A stretch of 35,752 bases of DNA from Bacteroidota bacterium (GTDB lineage Bacteria; Bacteroidota; Bacteroidia; Chitinophagales; LD1). The stretch lies in assembly GCA_947457525.1 (NCBI GenBank), contig CANGXE010000001.1:1-35752 (forward strand), written 5' to 3'. The first letter of the stretch is position 1; every line of letters begins with the position of its first letter. Shown here piece by piece: positions 1 to 8,275 of the stretch. The notes beneath the pieces were generated by a model that worked only from the letters and a program-made list of their open reading frames with translations, searched no databases and had not been told where the DNA came from. A program made the position numbers and the translations under genes.

Positions 1-848
1 CTTGCTATCGCTACGAGCAAAGTGGAGAGCTCTTTGGCCTCATGCGTGTACGCTCTTTGCAGATGAACGATGCGCATATCTACTGCACCGAAAGCCAATT
101 TGAAGAAGAGTTTATGAAAGTGAACGAGCTTTATGTCAATTACTTCAAAATTTTTGGTATAGAAAAGTATGTGATGCGCTTCAGCAAACACGACCCGGCC
201 AAACTCGGTCAGAAGTACATTGACAACGCTCCGCTTTGGCAAAAAACCGAAGACATGGTGCGCAAAGTGTTGGTGAAATCCGGCATGCCGTTCAAAGAAG
301 TGGAAGACGAAGCTGCTTTCTATGGTCCGAAGATTGATATCCAAATCTGGAGCGCCATCGGTCGCGAGTTTACTATCGCTACCAATCAAGTGGATTTTGC
401 ACAAGCTGAGCGCTTCGACCTTTCTTTTATCAACGACAAAAACGAACGCGAACGCCCGCTCATCATCCACCGTGCGCCACTCTCTACTCACGAACGTTTC
501 ATCGGCTTTTTGCTCGAGCACTATGCCGGCAAATTCCCGGTGTGGTTATCTCCTGAGCAAGTGGCCATTTTACCCATTTCGGAGAAATATGCCGATTACG
601 GGAAGAAAATCCGCCAAACACTTCGTGAACTCAACATCGAAGCCACACTAGACGAACGCCAAGAAAAGATTGGCAAAAAAATCCGCGACACTGAATTGCG
701 TAAAGTGCCTTATATGCTTGTTATTGGCGAAAAAGAAATGACGGATGGCACCGTTGCCATCCGCAGACAAGGCCAAGGCGATCAAGGTGTAAAACCGCTT
801 GCCGATTTCATCGCCCAAATCAACCAAGAAATAGCGCAATACTTATAA
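1..848 (+). CDS. thrS: Threonine--tRNA ligase, C-terminal part (5' end outside window)
   Basis: Charges tRNA-Thr with threonine in the cytosol. The reading frame is open from base 3, so the gene enters from the left; about 281 residues are visible out of the usual ~640. What is seen is the second part of the class II catalytic core: the GLMRVRSLQMNDAHIYC stretch (motif 2 region), FYGPKIDIQI, and the motif 3 stretch HRAPLSTHERFIGFL. Histidines in NDAHIYC and LIIHRAP match two of the three zinc ligands recalled for E. coli ThrRS (His385, His511); the cysteine ligand would lie upstream of the window. The last ~100 residues are the anticodon-binding domain (EKIGKKIRDTELRKVPYML). No defect is visible. 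The ATG at 42 is internal, not a start. A terminator follows 22 bp after the stop. Confidence 0.97.
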   Translation, partial: CYRYEQSGELFGLMRVRSLQMNDAHIYCTESQFEEEFMKVNELYVNYFKIFGIEKYVMRFSKHDPAKLGQKYIDNAPLWQKTEDMVRKVLVKSGMPFKEVEDEAAFYGPKIDIQIWSAIGREFTIATNQVDFAQAERFDLSFINDKNERERPLIIHRAPLSTHERFIGFLLEHYAGKFPVWLSPEQVAILPISEKYADYGKKIRQTLRELNIEATLDERQEKIGKKIRDTELRKVPYMLVIGEKEMTDGTVAIRRQGQGDQGVKPLADFIAQINQEIAQYL

Positions 849-869
849 ATGTTATCACACCCAATGCTC

Positions 870-905
870 AAAGCCTCAACTTTATCGTTGGGGCTTTTTG
901 TTTTT
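870..905 (+). terminator. Rho-independent terminator of thrS
   Basis: AGCCTCAAC (872-880) pairs with GTTGGGGCT (887-895) around a six-base loop, with one G-U wobble, and runs into a T-rich tract interrupted by one G. It lies between the convergent thrS and pbpC genes. Confidence 0.85.
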
Positions 906-948
906 GCAACAACCGAATAAGTGGATTTGATTTATAAAATTGAAGAGA

Positions 949-3312
949 CTATAAATCCACAAATTTTACTTTAATGCGGATGTTAGTGTTTCGGCCTTTA
1001 TCGTCTGTGCAGGAAATCTTTACGTTGCCTTCCTCTGGAGTGAAGAAAAGAGATTTGTTAACCGGAGTTTGTTGGAAGAACTTATTGTTGATGGTCCAAT
1101 AAACGAGTTGTACATCGCCCGTGGTTTCGCAGCGGAGTTGCAGCGGTTCGGGCTGGCGTTTACTAATGAGGTATTCTGCCCCATCTACCGGAAACTTTAT
1201 AACCGGTGCGCCTTCTACAAAAACTTTGTCGCATGCCGGATTATGTGGTGGCAAGGGTTCATAGGCCATGCGGTGTTCTTCATAGTAAGCTTGCATGTCG
1301 GGGGCGATGACTTTGAACCATTGCTTTTTGAAGCCTGCTTCGGGTTGGCAGTGCCTACAATAGGTAATCTTGCCCGCAGGATCGGTGGCAAACTCTTGAC
1401 GGTTGTTGCATACCATGGCCGGTGAAATCATAGGCAAAAAATAATCCATCACCGTGTTGGTGCATTGAGAAGATGGAAGCATTCCGGTCTCGGAACAAAC
1501 TAAACGAATACCACATTCTTTTGGCATGGAGAACCATTCATTAGTCGAGTTATAATCTATAGTATTAAACAACTTGAAGAGCAAAGGCGTGGCAATGTTA
1601 GCGCCATTCAGTTCCGGCACTCCCTCACCGGAGAAATTGCCGACCCAAGCACCAATGGTGTAGTTCCTATTATAGCCAATGCTCCAAGCATCGCGCCTCC
1701 CGTAGCTAGTGCCGGTTTTCCAAGCAATGCGCGGAGTGTGCATACTCGCCTCCCAATTCACCGGCAAATCGGGTCTGGCTAAGCGCGACAATATTTCATT
1801 GAGCATAAACGTGGCCGATGGAGAAAGTAAAGTAATTGAGTCTGCGTAGATTTCTAAGGGTTTAGTTCGCTCTCCCATGTCGCCCTTGCGCAGGTTGGGC
1901 TGAATAGTTTGCGTACTGGTATAAATCGGTGGTACAAATACTCCTTCATTGGCTAAGGCCGCATAAAGTCCGGTCATTTCTTCGAGGCTTACTCCGCAAC
2001 CTCCCAACGCAAGGCTCAAACCAAGTTTGTTTTGGTCTTTCTTTATTTGCCTAAACCCACAAGCCGACAAACGCTGCACCAAGGCAGATGTACCTATGCT
2101 GTTCAGTGCTTTCACCGCAGGAATATTCAACGAATTTTCGAGTGCATATTCGGCCGAGACCAAACCATGAAACTGTTCATCATAATTCTCTGGCGCAAAG
2201 CCACCCAGATTTATCGGCACATCGCTCATCATGGTGTTAGGTGTCAACACACCCTGATCAAAACAAAGGCCATAAATCAATGGTTTGAGCGCACTGCCCG
2301 GTTGGCGAATGGCTGATGCTCCGTTTACCTGCCCACCATCACGAACGGCATTAAAATCAGCGGAACCAATGTACGTAACCACTTCGTGGGTTTTATTATC
2401 TACCACCATCACAGCTGCATTGCGTATGTTTAGTGCGTAAAGATTGCGTACATAGTCGCCTACTATTTTTTCCGACTTAAATTGCATCTGTAGGTCAATC
2501 GGTGTGCGGATGATTTCCGAAGTAGCACTTCGCTTTAGCTTCAACGATAAGTGCGGAGCTAGTTTCGGAGCATCATTTCTGCGCGCTGTGAGCGGTTCAT
2601 CGAGCGCATCGCTGATTTCGGCAGCAGTAAATATTTTACCATCAGCAAAACTTTGGAGCCACTTGTTGCGCTCGGCTATAATCTTATCGTTATTTCGCCC
2701 CATGCGCAGGGAAGATGGACGGTTAGGGATGATCGAAAGAGCAGTCACTTCGGCTAGAGACAAATGGTCGGGGTTCTTTTTAAAATACAACACAGAAGCA
2801 CTCTTCACTCCTTCTATGTTGCTCCCAAACGGCATTTTATTGATATACAACTGCAAAATTTCATCTTTCGAATACGTCCATTCGAGCTGAAAAGCGCGAA
2901 ACACTTCAATCAGTTTATTGAAATATGTTCTTCGCTTGGGTTCTAACATCCTGGCTACTTGCATGGTGATGGTCGAAGCGCCCGAGGTCCGTTTGAGCCG
3001 CAATACGTTCATCACTGCAGCTCTAGCAATGGCTATTACGTTCACCCCGGGATGATAGTAGAAATACTTATCTTCTTTATACAACAAAGTAACTTTCAAC
3101 ATCGGAGAGATTTCGGCCAAATCGGTTTTCATCCGCCACTTTTCATCGGGCGTAAGAAATACATGAATGACTTCGCCTTTGTTATCCAACACCACAGTAG
3201 AGTAACTCGGTGCAGCCGGCAAAGGAAATACTAAATGCAGCACCACGCTTATGGCAACAAAAGCCACAGTGATTAATAAAAAGCGTTGGAGAAAAGGTGG
3301 CAGGTTCTTCAA
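949..3312 (-). CDS. pbpC: Penicillin-binding protein 1C (bifunctional glycosyltransferase/transpeptidase)
   Basis: Polymerises and crosslinks peptidoglycan at the outer face of the inner membrane. Order of parts: one N-terminal membrane anchor (about 10-30); GT51 glycosyltransferase with the EDKYFYYHPG motif (Glu80) and GASTITMQ (111-118); transpeptidase with SALK (Ser340, Lys343), SLN (394-396) and KTGTS (532-536); and a C-terminal beta domain of the PBP1C type (about 690-787). 787 residues is normal for the family. The frame opens at a TAG at 3322-3324 and holds no ATG before residue 61, so the start that keeps the membrane anchor is TTG at 3312 (an ATT codon immediately upstream is less likely). 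PBP1C genes often sit next to an alpha-2-macroglobulin gene; none is visible here. The gene is divergent from lpdA and convergent with thrS. Confidence 0.95.
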   Translation of the reverse strand: MKNLPPFLQRFLLITVAFVAISVVLHLVFPLPAAPSYSTVVLDNKGEVIHVFLTPDEKWRMKTDLAEISPMLKVTLLYKEDKYFYYHPGVNVIAIARAAVMNVLRLKRTSGASTITMQVARMLEPKRRTYFNKLIEVFRAFQLEWTYSKDEILQLYINKMPFGSNIEGVKSASVLYFKKNPDHLSLAEVTALSIIPNRPSSLRMGRNNDKIIAERNKWLQSFADGKIFTAAEISDALDEPLTARRNDAPKLAPHLSLKLKRSATSEIIRTPIDLQMQFKSEKIVGDYVRNLYALNIRNAAVMVVDNKTHEVVTYIGSADFNAVRDGGQVNGASAIRQPGSALKPLIYGLCFDQGVLTPNTMMSDVPINLGGFAPENYDEQFHGLVSAEYALENSLNIPAVKALNSIGTSALVQRLSACGFRQIKKDQNKLGLSLALGGCGVSLEEMTGLYAALANEGVFVPPIYTSTQTIQPNLRKGDMGERTKPLEIYADSITLLSPSATFMLNEILSRLARPDLPVNWEASMHTPRIAWKTGTSYGRRDAWSIGYNRNYTIGAWVGNFSGEGVPELNGANIATPLLFKLFNTIDYNSTNEWFSMPKECGIRLVCSETGMLPSSQCTNTVMDYFLPMISPAMVCNNRQEFATDPAGKITYCRHCQPEAGFKKQWFKVIAPDMQAYYEEHRMAYEPLPPHNPACDKVFVEGAPVIKFPVDGAEYLISKRQPEPLQLRCETTGDVQLVYWTINNKFFQQTPVNKSLFFTPEEGNVKISCTDDKGRNTNIRIKVKFVDL

Positions 3313-3368
3313 AATATTGATCTAAAAACGCTGAAAAATACCAATTCGCATATCATAAATGACAAAAA

Positions 3369-3395
3369 CAAAGGTTAACAGCTAAATGAGTACAA
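3369..3395 (-). promoter_or_regulatory. pbpC: Candidate promoter for pbpC
   Basis: On the minus strand, TTG (3395-3393) is followed after 15 bases by TAACCTTTG (3377-3369). This resembles the Bacteroidota TTG / TAnnTTTG pattern with one extra base inside the second box. It predicts a leader of about 50 bases. No equally good box is seen for lpdA on the other strand. Confidence 0.35.
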
Positions 3396-3451
3396 CCTAT
3401 TGGCGAAAATATTTTATTTGTGACTCAAAGTAACTCTAAACCAACATAAAT

Positions 3452-4843
3452 ATGAATTACGATTTGATAGTGATAGGAAGCGGTCCGGGCGGCTATGTGG
3501 CAGCTATTCGTGCTTCACAATTAGGATTGAAAACGGCAGTGGTCGAAAAAGAAAGTCTGGGCGGAGTTTGCCTCAACTGGGGTTGTATTCCAACCAAAGC
3601 TTTGTTGAAAAGCGCACAAGTGTTCAACTATATTCAACACGCTGCAGACTACGGAATCACTGTAGCCGCTCCTAAAGCTGATTTTAGCGGCATCATACAA
3701 CGCAGCCGTGATGTGGCCGAAGGCATGAGCAAAGGCGTTCAGTTCCTGATGAAGAAAAACAAGATTGACGTCATCATGGGCACAGGGAAATTGAAGAAAG
3801 GAGGGAAAGTCGAAGTAAAAGACACCACCGGAAAAACAACAGAATACAGCGCAAAGCATATAATCCTTGCCACTGGTTCGCGCAGCCGGGAGTTGCCGAA
3901 TGTGAAACAAGACGGTAAGAAAGTAATCGGTTATCGCGAAGCGATGAACTTGCCTACTCAGCCGAGCAGCATGGTGGTGATGGGCAGTGGAGCTATCGGT
4001 ATGGAGTTTGCCTATTTCTACGCCAGCTTAGGCACCAAAGTAACCGTTGTAGAGTTTATGGACAACATCCTACCGCGCGAAGACAAAGATGTATCGAAAG
4101 AGATGGAGAAAATCTTCAAAAAACAAGGCATCAACATACTCACCGGCACGAGCGTAGAGAAAGTGGACAGCAGCGGAAAGCAATGCGTAGTAAGCATCAA
4201 AACTAAAGATGGCAAAGCAGATACAATTACGTGCGATGTTGTTCTTAGTGCCGTGGGTATTACTACTAATTTAGAGGGATTAGGTTTGGAAGAAGTTGGC
4301 GTAAAAACCGACAAAGGTTTAGTGACGGTGAATGATTACTATGCTACGAATGTGGCGGGAGTCTACGCTATTGGCGACATCGTGAAAGGCCCTGCCTTAG
4401 CGCACGTAGCTTCTGCCGAAGGCATCACTTGTGTAGAAAAAATAGCCGGACATCATCCTGAACCGATTGACTACAACAACATTCCAGGTTGCACATATTG
4501 CTGGCCGGAAGTAGCCAGTGTAGGCTTAACTGAAGAACAAGCCAAAGAAAAAGGCTATACACTTAAGATTGGAAAATTCCCCTTCAGTGCATCGGGCAAG
4601 GCGAGTGCAAGTGGTTCGAAAGAAGGTTTTGTTAAAGTGATATTTGATGCCAAATACGGAGAATGGTTGGGTTGCCACATGGTAGGCGCTAACGTTACCG
4701 AAATGATTGCAGAAGTCGTAGTAGCTCGTAAGCTAGAAACCACAGGCATGGAAATTATCAAATCTATTCACCCACACCCTACCATGAGTGAGGCGATTAT
4801 GGAAGCCACGGCTGCAGCTTATGGCGAAGTCATCCACTTATAA
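3452..4843 (+). CDS. lpdA: Dihydrolipoyl dehydrogenase (E3)
   Basis: FAD enzyme that reoxidises dihydrolipoamide with NAD+ in the pyruvate, 2-oxoglutarate and branched-chain 2-oxoacid dehydrogenase complexes and the glycine cleavage system. The sequence shows the FAD-binding GSGPGGY (9-15), the redox disulfide CLNWGC (Cys40, Cys45), the NAD-binding GSGAIGMEF and the C-terminal HPHPTMSE, whose His442 and Glu447 form the catalytic dyad. Length (463) is typical. No E1 or E2 genes flank it, so it may be the shared E3 of the cell. The ATG at 3452 follows an A-rich leader. A lipoprotein gene follows 6 bp downstream and is probably co-transcribed. Confidence 0.97.
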   Translation: MNYDLIVIGSGPGGYVAAIRASQLGLKTAVVEKESLGGVCLNWGCIPTKALLKSAQVFNYIQHAADYGITVAAPKADFSGIIQRSRDVAEGMSKGVQFLMKKNKIDVIMGTGKLKKGGKVEVKDTTGKTTEYSAKHIILATGSRSRELPNVKQDGKKVIGYREAMNLPTQPSSMVVMGSGAIGMEFAYFYASLGTKVTVVEFMDNILPREDKDVSKEMEKIFKKQGINILTGTSVEKVDSSGKQCVVSIKTKDGKADTITCDVVLSAVGITTNLEGLGLEEVGVKTDKGLVTVNDYYATNVAGVYAIGDIVKGPALAHVASAEGITCVEKIAGHHPEPIDYNNIPGCTYCWPEVASVGLTEEQAKEKGYTLKIGKFPFSASGKASASGSKEGFVKVIFDAKYGEWLGCHMVGANVTEMIAEVVVARKLETTGMEIIKSIHPHPTMSEAIMEATAAAYGEVIHL

Positions 4844-4849
4844 TCACGC

Positions 4850-5251
4850 ATGAAAAAAATAGCAATAGTAGTTATTGGTGGTTTAGTGCTTAGTTTGGCT
4901 GCTTGCAAAGTGAGCCAAGAGCAACTATTGTGCAAAACATGGCGCGTAGCGGAAGTAGATTTTAGCGAAAAACTAGTTTCTGAACCTTGGCAAAAACCCT
5001 TAATCATTCAGCAGCTGAAAGACAGTATGATTGTGGTTTTGGGGAAAGATAAATCGTACAAACTTTATCGGCCGGGAGGCTACGAAGAAGGCAGTTGGGA
5101 ACTAAATAAAAAAACGAATACACTCTACGTGCGCACCCAGCATAGCGGGTCTACTAATACTATCAGCACATTGAGCGAAGACAAGATGGAAGTAAACGTT
5201 AAAGATAAAAGCGGAATGGAAATGCAATTGACTTTGACACCTTACAAATAA
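4850..5251 (+). CDS. Small lipoprotein, lipocalin-like
   Basis: A 133-residue exported protein with a lipoprotein signal peptide ending LSLAAC (Cys19). The mature part has a TWRV stretch near its start, then alternating short beta-strands with Asp/Lys turns (GKDKSYKLY, EGSWELNKKTNTLYVR), as in the small lipocalin-like lipoproteins common in Bacteroidota. Function is unknown; attachment to the outer membrane is inferred. It starts 6 bp after the lpdA stop, so it is probably read from the lpdA transcript, though the functional link is not obvious. Its last 10 bases overlap the 3' end of the converging gene that follows. Confidence 0.85.
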   Translation: MKKIAIVVIGGLVLSLAACKVSQEQLLCKTWRVAEVDFSEKLVSEPWQKPLIIQQLKDSMIVVLGKDKSYKLYRPGGYEEGSWELNKKTNTLYVRTQHSGSTNTISTLSEDKMEVNVKDKSGMEMQLTLTPYK

Positions 5252-5793
5252 GAAGTAACGTCAATAATCTTAAACTCTTCGCCAATAATCACGAAGCCAA
5301 AAAACTTTCGGTTTAAGCTTTTATCGCCAACAAACAGCACTTCCAACACCAACATAGCGCTGCCGCCCGCTTGTGGCATTTCGAACACGCGGCCATACTC
5401 AATAGCCGTTGAAGTTTTTTTCCACTTCGCAAAGGTTTCCCCCGTGATACGAACGATAGTCTTATCGTAGCTATTTCTCAGTGAATGCACTTCTACTCCC
5501 AAACGATTCTGATCGGGTCCGCGATACACTAACAAATTTCCCAATGCATTGTAGTCTTTCTTAACGCTCGCCTCAAAAACTTTGTCCAATACTTCAGCTA
5601 ACACCGGTATCACAGCTGTATCTGCACGCGGAGCTTCTACACTGTTCTCGGGGCGAAGGCTCACTGCCGTGGTGTCATAAGGCAAAGCAGCGTTATCAGC
5701 TTTCTTATTGCATTGTTTACATGCCGACAAAGAACCCGCAAAAATTGCCAACCCACCTACCAACAAAAAGAAAGAAACACGTAATTTCATCAT
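5242..5793 (-). CDS. Lipoprotein of unknown function
   Basis: 183 residues with a lipoprotein signal peptide ending GSLSAC (Cys25 if counted from the first of two adjacent Met codons). A low-complexity linker rich in Ala, Pro and Asp (to about residue 60) precedes a compact alpha/beta domain (about 65-183) with no cysteine and no motif I recognise; its size and strand pattern suggest a small NTF2- or cystatin-like fold, which is a guess. It lies 6 bp downstream of the GNAT gene on the same strand and may share its transcript. Its 3' end overlaps the converging lipoprotein gene by 10 bp. Confidence 0.8.
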   Translation of the reverse strand: MMKLRVSFFLLVGGLAIFAGSLSACKQCNKKADNAALPYDTTAVSLRPENSVEAPRADTAVIPVLAEVLDKVFEASVKKDYNALGNLLVYRGPDQNRLGVEVHSLRNSYDKTIVRITGETFAKWKKTSTAIEYGRVFEMPQAGGSAMLVLEVLFVGDKSLNRKFFGFVIIGEEFKIIDVTSYL

Positions 5794-5799
5794 GCAATA

Positions 5800-6240
5800 T
5801 TAGCAGATTGTTTTTTGCATCCTAAAATGAGGGATACCTACTTCCTCAAATTCTTCGCCCACTGTCTCAAAACCAAGCTGAAGATAAAAAGGCACAGCCG
5901 TTTTACGGGCATTACAGTGCATCAGCTTCACTCCTTTCTCCAAAACATATTTTTCAGCCGCTACCGACAATTTTCTCCCTAGTCCTTTACCTTGCTCTTT
6001 TTCACTCACAGCCACTTGGCGCACTTTCACCGAGCCAGGCGAATCGAAGGTTAAAGTCAAGCAAGCCTTTACTTCCTCCTGCTCGGCTATCAATGCTACA
6101 TGAGTATCTGCTTCATCTTTTTTTAACTCTGCGTCTGTGAACTCCAAACCGAGCGGCTTTCGTAAAACAGCATAGCGTAGAGCCAATGCTTTAGCGTAAA
6201 ACGGATGTTGTGTGTCGAAAAAATGTATCGTATATTCCAT
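5800..6240 (-). CDS. GNAT family N-acetyltransferase
   Basis: Predicted acetyl-CoA-dependent acetyltransferase of 146 residues. The acetyl-CoA-binding motif A is VRQVAVSEKEQGKGLG (73-88), followed by CNARKTAVPFYLQLGF and an EVGIPHFRM ending typical of the small ElaA/YjcF-like GNATs. The substrate cannot be read from the sequence. The frame extends upstream to 6300, but I place the start at the ATG at 6240: the extra 20 residues do not look like GNAT sequence and would cover the promoter of the divergent gene at 6327. The lipoprotein gene at 5242-5793 follows 6 bp downstream. Confidence 0.88.
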   Translation of the reverse strand: MEYTIHFFDTQHPFYAKALALRYAVLRKPLGLEFTDAELKKDEADTHVALIAEQEEVKACLTLTFDSPGSVKVRQVAVSEKEQGKGLGRKLSVAAEKYVLEKGVKLMHCNARKTAVPFYLQLGFETVGEEFEEVGIPHFRMQKTIC

Positions 6241-6279
6241 ATTCGTTTGCGAATAAACGCAAAAAAGCGCACGCTGCGT

Positions 6280-6308
6280 TTTGTGCAATTCCAATTTCAC
6301 TTACTTTG
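6280..6308 (+). promoter_or_regulatory. Candidate promoter of the small exported protein gene
   Basis: TTTG (6280-6283) is followed after 17 bases by TTACTTTG (6301-6308), close to the Bacteroidota TTG / TAnnTTTG arrangement but with one base fewer inside the second box. The ATG at 6327 lies 18 bases further on. Confidence 0.4.
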
Positions 6309-6326
6309 GCTTCAAAATTTATTTAT

Positions 6327-6695
6327 ATGAAATCAATCTTTATGATTTGCTTGTTGTTTCTCTCCGCTTCGCTTTCGGCTATGCCCGAAACTCCGGCAGA
6401 AAAAGCGACTCAACAACTCGCTGAGTACGGCAAAGCATTTACACTTACTTCCGAACAGAAAGCAGCCGCAACTCCTGTTCTTAAAGAGTACTACACTAAA
6501 CGTGCGGAAGTGAAAGCAAACAAAGATATTACTAAAAAAGCGGAAGAAGAAAAGATAGACATCCTTAAAGCTAAGCGCGATAAGCAATTAAGAACAATTT
6601 TTGGTTCGGAAAATTGGAAGAACTGGGAATACTACAAAGCGAAGCAAAAAGCCGCAGATAAAGCCGCAAAAGCTCAGCAAAAAGAGCAAGAATAG
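6327..6695 (+). CDS. Small exported helical protein
   Basis: 122 residues: an N-terminal signal peptide (about 1-18, ending LSASLSA) and a highly charged, Ala/Lys/Glu-rich mature part predicted to be almost wholly alpha-helical, with a KAKQKAADKAAKAQQKEQE tail. The pattern resembles short periplasmic Spy/CpxP-like or DUF4890-like helical proteins of Bacteroidota (compare LTSEQKAAATPVLKEYYTKR and a later KRDKQLRTIF), but I cannot assign a family with certainty. The frame is open from 6210; the start at 6327 is chosen because it begins the signal peptide directly and lies just downstream of a promoter-like sequence. It is divergent from the GNAT gene. Confidence 0.82.
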   Translation: MKSIFMICLLFLSASLSAMPETPAEKATQQLAEYGKAFTLTSEQKAAATPVLKEYYTKRAEVKANKDITKKAEEEKIDILKAKRDKQLRTIFGSENWKNWEYYKAKQKAADKAAKAQQKEQE

Positions 6696-6801
6696 ACAGA
6701 TACTCTTCGTTTCCACACCCAAAAGGTTGATTAACAATTTGCGGTAACCAAAAAAATGCTTTGGTTTGCCTTTAATATTAAACTAAATAAACCCAAATAT
6801 C

Positions 6802-8130
6802 ATGGCAGAGAAAATTACCATCAGCAGAGGAAAATTGAAAGTTCCGGATCAACCGATCATCCCTTTTATCGAAGGAGATGGTACAGGACCGGACATTTGG
6901 AAAGCATCAGTTCGTGTGTTGGACGCAGCAGTTCAAAAAGCATACAAAGGCAAAAAGAAAATCGAGTGGAAAGAAGTTTTGGCCGGAGAAAAAAGCTTCA
7001 AGAGAACCGGCAGCTGGTTGCCCGATGAAACATTGGATGCTTTCCGCGAATATCTAGTAGGTATCAAAGGACCATTGACCACACCCGTGGGTGGCGGTAT
7101 CCGCTCATTGAATGTTGCGCTTCGTCAAATCCTAGACCTTTACGTTTGTCTTCGCCCAGTGCGTTACTATGCCGGCACCCCATCACCGGTGAAACATCCA
7201 GAGAAAGTGGACATGGTTATTTTCCGTGAAAACACTGAAGATATTTATGCCGGTATCGAGTTTGCCGCAGGTTCACCGGAAGCGGCTGACCTATTGAAGT
7301 TTTTAAAAAAACGTTTTGAGAAAGACTACGGAAAAATTCGTTTCAACGACAAAAAGCGCGCAAAAGAGTATATTAAAATTGCTCGCTTGAAAGACGAAAC
7401 TGCTGAGCCATTTGTTGGCTTGGGTATTAAAGCGGTGTCTAAATTAGGTTCACAACGTTTAATCCGTTCGGCTATTCAATACGCCATCGACAACAAACAA
7501 AAATCGGTGACCCTTGTACACAAAGGAAACATCATGAAATACACCGAAGGTGCATTCCGCGATTGGGGCTATGAAATAGCGGCTAAAGAATTTGGCGCAC
7601 AAACCTATACTTGGGCAACTTGGGAAGTGACCAAAAAAGCTAAAGGTGAAGCAGCTGCCAATGAAGAAATGAAAGCCGCTCAAGCAGCAGGAAAAGTAAT
7701 TATTAAAGACTCTATTGCCGACATCACGCTTCAACAAGTGTTGACCCGTCCGGAAGATTTTGATGTAATTGCTACATTAAATTTAAATGGAGACTATCTA
7801 AGTGATGCGCTTGCCGCTCAAGTAGGCGGTATTGGAATTGCTCCGGGAGCAAACATCAACTACATCACCGGTCACGCCATTTTCGAAGCTACTCACGGCA
7901 CCGCGCCAAAGTATGCCGACCTCGACAAAGTAAACCCTGGTTCAGTTATCCTTTCAGGAGCTATGATGTTTGAATACTTAGGTTGGGATGCAGCCGCCAA
8001 ACTCATCCATAAAGGATTAGAAGCCGCTATTCACCACAAAAAAGTGACTTATGATTTTGCTCGTTTGATGGATGGTGCAACGGAAGTGAAATGCAGCCAA
8101 TTTGCCGATGAAATCATCAGCCACTTTTAA
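6802..8130 (+). CDS. icd: Isocitrate dehydrogenase, NADP-type
   Basis: Converts isocitrate to 2-oxoglutarate and CO2 in the citric acid cycle. It is the homodimeric E. coli-like type: IEGDGTGPDIW near the start, GGGIRSLNVALRQ (the phosphorylatable Ser113 of E. coli corresponds to Ser102), RENTEDIYAGIEF, HKGNIMKYTEGAF, and NLNGDYLSDALAAQ with the metal-binding Asp331 and Asp335. HGTAPKYA with Lys370-Tyr371 is the signature of NADP rather than NAD use. At 442 residues it is slightly longer than E. coli Icd (416). No aceK kinase gene is in the window, so phosphorylation control is open. Upstream, TTTG (6738) and TGCTTTG (6757) form a weak promoter candidate. It is a single-gene unit with its own terminator. 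Confidence 0.96.
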   Translation: MAEKITISRGKLKVPDQPIIPFIEGDGTGPDIWKASVRVLDAAVQKAYKGKKKIEWKEVLAGEKSFKRTGSWLPDETLDAFREYLVGIKGPLTTPVGGGIRSLNVALRQILDLYVCLRPVRYYAGTPSPVKHPEKVDMVIFRENTEDIYAGIEFAAGSPEAADLLKFLKKRFEKDYGKIRFNDKKRAKEYIKIARLKDETAEPFVGLGIKAVSKLGSQRLIRSAIQYAIDNKQKSVTLVHKGNIMKYTEGAFRDWGYEIAAKEFGAQTYTWATWEVTKKAKGEAAANEEMKAAQAAGKVIIKDSIADITLQQVLTRPEDFDVIATLNLNGDYLSDALAAQVGGIGIAPGANINYITGHAIFEATHGTAPKYADLDKVNPGSVILSGAMMFEYLGWDAAAKLIHKGLEAAIHHKKVTYDFARLMDGATEVKCSQFADEIISHF

Positions 8131-8154
8131 TCAATAATCAATTATAATAACTTT

Positions 8155-8190
8155 AAAAAGCGTTGCTCGAAAATGGGCAGCGCTTTTTTC
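8155..8190 (+). terminator. Rho-independent terminator of icd
   Basis: AAAGCGTTGCTC pairs with GGGCAGCGCTTT around a GAAAAT loop, with two G-U wobbles, and ends in a run of T. It lies 25 bp after the icd stop. The rest of the gap, 8191-8275, shows nothing recognisable. Confidence 0.85.
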
Positions 8191-8275
8191 TAAATAGAAC
8201 TCGAATAATAAATGAATTGTAAATTGAACTTCTAAGTGCTGCAGTACATTTTGAAGACAATCAGATTACCCACCT

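Noticed and set aside
322..651. Open frame of 109 codons on the plus strand inside thrS
   Set aside because: It overlaps a well-matched thrS frame completely, has no recognisable domain and looks like an out-of-frame shadow.
1069..1425. Plus-strand open frame of 118 codons across the pbpC C-terminus
   Set aside because: Antisense to an intact pbpC with clear domain matches; no start context or family resemblance.
2504..2890. Plus-strand open frame of 128 codons antisense to pbpC
   Set aside because: Composition is that of a shadow frame and it lies in a conserved catalytic gene.
3403..3420. TTTATTTG before lpdA as a promoter
   Set aside because: One mismatch in the box and no TTG at a usable distance; AT-rich context makes it weak.
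3521..3910. Minus-strand open frame of 129 codons inside lpdA
   Set aside because: Fully covered by lpdA, whose motifs are intact on the other strand.
6241..6300. Upstream extension of the GNAT gene to an ATG at 6300
   Set aside because: The added 20 residues do not look like GNAT sequence and would overlap the divergent gene's promoter; the ATG at 6240 fits the family start.
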